64,000 bases of DNA from Ailurus styani (Eukaryota > Chordata > Mammalia > Carnivora > Ailuridae), in contig LNAC01000735.1 in NCBI GenBank assembly GCA_002007465.1, positions 639,808-703,807 of the forward strand. Direction: 5' to 3'. Each line of letters begins with the position of its first letter. The first letter of the stretch is position 1. Both the position numbers and the translations under genes were made by a program. Of this stretch, positions 61,601-64,000 are shown piece after piece. Under the pieces are notes generated by a model. It was not told the origin of the DNA. It made no database searches and was given only the letters and a program-made list of their open reading frames with translations.

Positions 61601-62179
61601 TTATGCATCAATATGGGAGCACCCAAATACATAATAGCATCTAGTAACAAACATAAAGGAAGTAACTGATAGTAATATAATAATAGTAGGGGACTTTTAA
61701 CACCCCAGTTATATCAATGGATAGATCATCCAAATAGAAAAATCAATAAGAAAATAGTGGCTTTGAATGACACATTGGCCCAGATGGATCTAACAGATAT
61801 GTTCAGAACATTCTATCCTAAAACAGCAGAATTCATTCTTTTCAAGTGCACATGGAACATTCTCCAGAGTAGATGACTTATTAGGCCCCAAAACAAGTTC
61901 GAACAAATTAAAAAAGATTGAAGTCATACCATGCATTTCTTCTGACTACAACTCTATAAAACTAGAAATCAGTTTTGGAAAGAATGAATATGGAAAATAT
62001 GGAAATATTATATGGAAAGAATACAACTATATGGAGGTTAAGTAACATTCTACTAAATAATGAATGAGCCAACCAAGAAATCAAAGAGATAATTAAAAAA
62101 TAGAGACAAGGAAAATGAAAACATAATGGCGCAAAATCTTTGGGGTACAGCAAAAGTTGTCCTAAAAGGGAAGTTTAGC

Positions 62180-62286
62180 CTGGTGGTGGGTATTAAGGAG
62201 GGCACGTGTTGCATGGAGCACTGGATGTGGTGCATAAACAATGAATCTTGGAACACTGAAAAATAAAATTAAAAAAATAAAAAAAA
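62180..62286 (+). mobile_element. Very short L1 3' tail nested in L1
   Basis: About 105 bases of carnivore L1 3' end (TGGTGGTGGGTATTAAGGAG, GGGCACGTGTTGCATGGAGC, then the A-rich tail) within ORF2 of the host L1. GGGAAGTTTAGC and AGAAGTTTATAGC at the borders are the target duplication. Confidence 0.8.
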
Positions 62287-63572
62287 GAGAAGTTTATAGC
62301 AATACAGGCCTACCTCAAGAAGCAAGAAAAATTTCAAATAATCTAACATTACACCTAAAGGAGGTAGAAAAGGAACAAACAAAACCCAAAACCAGTAGAA
62401 GGAAGGAAATAATAAAGATCAGAGCAGATATAAAGGAAATGGAAACTAAAAAAAAACCAATAGATCAGTGAAACTAGGAGCTGGTTCTTGGAAAAGATAA
62501 CAGAATTGATAGGCCTTTTAGCTAAATCATGAAAAAGAGAGAGAGAGGACTCAAAATCAGAAATGATAGAGGAGAAATAACAACTGACAGCACAGAAATA
62601 GGAAGGATTATAAGAGTATTATGACAAATTCTATGTCAACAAATTGGACAACCTAGAAGAAATGGTTAAATTCCTAGAAACATGTAACCTCCCAAAACTG
62701 AATCAAAAAGAAATAGAAAATTTGAGCCAGCAATGAAATTGAATCAGTAATCAAAGACTCCCAACAAACAGAAGTCCAAATGGCTACACAGGTGAATTCT
62801 ACCAAACATTTAAGTAAGAGTTAATACCTTGTTCTCAAACTATTTTTAAAAAAAGGCAGAAGAAAAGCTTTCAGATTCATTCTGAGGCCAGATAAAGACC
62901 CTATAAAAAAAGAATCATGGGCCAATATCTCTGATGAACATTGATGCAAAAATCCTCAACAAAATATTTTAAAAAATCATTCATCATAATCAAGTGGGAT
63001 TTATTCCTGAGATGTAAGGGTGGTTCAGTATTCATAAATCATCAATATGATACATCAAATCAACAAGAGAAAGGATAGCCATATGATCATTTAAATAGAT
63101 GCAGAAAAAGCATTTGGCAAAGTACAACATTCATTAATGATAAAAGCAACAAAGTAAGCTTAGAGGGAACATACTTCAACATAATAAAGGCTATATATGA
63201 AAACCCATAGCTAACATCGTAATGGTGAAAAACAAAGCTTTTCCTCTAAGGTCAGAAACAGGACAAGGATGTCCACTCTTAAACCCTTTCTATTCAACAT
63301 AGTATGGGAAGTCCTAGCCACAACAATCAGACAACAAAAAGAAATAAAAGGCATCCAAATTGGTAAGGAAGAAGTAAGACACTATTTGTAGATGACCTGA
63401 TACTACATACAGAAAACCCTAAAGACTCCACCAAAAAACGACTAGAACTGATCATGAATTCCATAAGGTCACAGGATACAAAGTCAATAAACATATCTGT
63501 TGCATTTCTATACACTAACAACGAAGTAGCAGAAAGAGAAATGAAAACAATCCCATTTAAAATTGCACCCAA

Positions 63573-63799
63573 GGGCGCCTGGGTGGCTCAGTGGGTTAAA
63601 GCCTCTGCTTTCGGCTCAGGTCATGATCTCAGCGTCCTGGGATCGAGGCCCGCATAGGGCTCTCTGCTCAGCAGGGAGCCTGCTTCCTCCTCTCCCTGTC
63701 TCTCTGCCTGCCTCTCTGCCTACTTGTAATCTCTCTCTCTGTGTCAAATAAATAAATAAAATCTTAAAAAAAAAATAAAAAAATAAAATAAAATAAAAT
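63573..63799 (+). mobile_element. Can-SINE nested in L1
   Basis: A young complete copy with an extended tail of A and AAAAT units. The flanking repeat GCACCCAA is at the left border and at about 63801. Confidence 0.94.
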
Positions 63800-64000
63800 A
63801 GCACCCAAAATAATATCTAGGAGTAAACTTAACCAAGGAGGTGAAAGACCTGTGCCGTGAAAAATATAAAACACTGATGAAACAAAGACAACATAAACAA
63901 ATGGAAAGTTATGCCATGCTCTTGGGTTGGAAGAATTAGTATTGTTAAAATGTCCTTACTACGTGAAGCAATTTACATATTTTAATGCAATCCCTATCAC

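Larger units (their letters stand above)
48039..64000 (+). other. Intron after exon 13 (at least 16 kb, open at window end)
   Basis: No further TXNDC16 exon was found. The sequence is dominated by two long plus-strand L1 elements (49790-55560 and about 58760 onward), an inverted short L1 (57985-58682), MIR copies and Can-SINEs. The stretches 48450-49000, 55991-56450 and 56993-57663 hold nothing I can name. Confidence 0.6.
58760..64000 (+). mobile_element. Long L1 with 5' UTR, ORF1 remains and ORF2, continuing past the window
   Basis: 58760-60070 matches an L1 5' untranslated region (GAAGACAACAGAGTAAGAAG and following, locally GC-richer). ORF1 remains follow (about 60080-60940), including a C-terminal domain piece with YYKGNPIRLSGDFSAGTLQA and REWHDIFKVLKGK. 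The inter-ORF region is at 60940-61320, and ORF2 runs from about 61330 to the window end. Both ORFs are broken. A short L1 tail (62180-62286) and a Can-SINE (63573-63799) are nested in it. The 3' end is not in the window. Confidence 0.85.

Noticed and set aside
63454..63657. Open frames containing [23 protein letters not shown] peptides, here and at several other places
   Set aside because: This peptide is the translated head of the Can-SINE and recurs wherever a copy is present. It is not a gene family.
48039..64000. Search for the last TXNDC16 exon(s)
   Set aside because: No stretch encoding the expected charged C-terminus with splice sites of the right phase (two bases completing Thr) was found by eye. 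It probably lies downstream.

Overview
This is vertebrate nuclear DNA from a carnivoran mammal, most likely a mustelid (ferret, mink, otter or badger group). The order rests on dozens of carnivore-type tRNA-Lys-derived SINEs (Can-SINEs) with the typical head GCGCCTGGGTGGCTCAG, a CT-rich middle and an A-rich tail, plus carnivore L1 3' ends. The mustelid placement is inferred from the SINE sub-type and is less certain. There are no bacterial genes, operons, CRISPR arrays or CpG-island promoters.

The window lies inside one protein-coding gene on the + strand, TXNDC16 (thioredoxin domain containing 16, also called ERp90), an endoplasmic-reticulum luminal protein built of thioredoxin-like domains. 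Thirteen consecutive internal coding exons can be placed to the base: 887-977, 5218-5368, 17616-17782, 18404-18464, 23324-23447, 26230-26373, 26857-26916, 29081-29249, 29588-29724, 38850-38934, 40684-40822, 44494-44654 and 47848-48038. They sum to 1680 coding bases (560 codons). The reading frame is kept across every junction and each intron has GT-AG ends. The N-terminal exons (about 170 residues) lie upstream of base 1. The C-terminal exon(s) (about 95 residues) lie beyond base 64000.

The protein segment holds at least two thioredoxin-like units, an acidic linker, and a central thioredoxin fold (exons 6-8). That fold has Trp-Gln-Ala-Val-Ser where an active enzyme has Trp-Cys-X-X-Cys, so it should be redox-inactive. 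Several N-glycosylation sequons are visible, as expected for an ER protein.

The rest is intron filled with repeats: about 40 Can-SINEs in both orientations, many with clear target-site duplications; old L2 and MIR copies; fragments of old L1; two long sense-strand L1 elements in the 3' part (49790-55560 and about 58760 to beyond 64000); and simple repeats. Points worth attention are a SINE whose target-site duplication copied the 5' splice site of exon 2, a triple tandem CAG acceptor at exon 9, a 54-bp Z-DNA-prone tract, a 211-bp pure purine tract grown inside an L1 ORF2, an L1 with a twin-priming-type inversion, and assembly faults at 13684-14006 and 35397.

I found no convincing second gene and no clearly undescribed genetic system.
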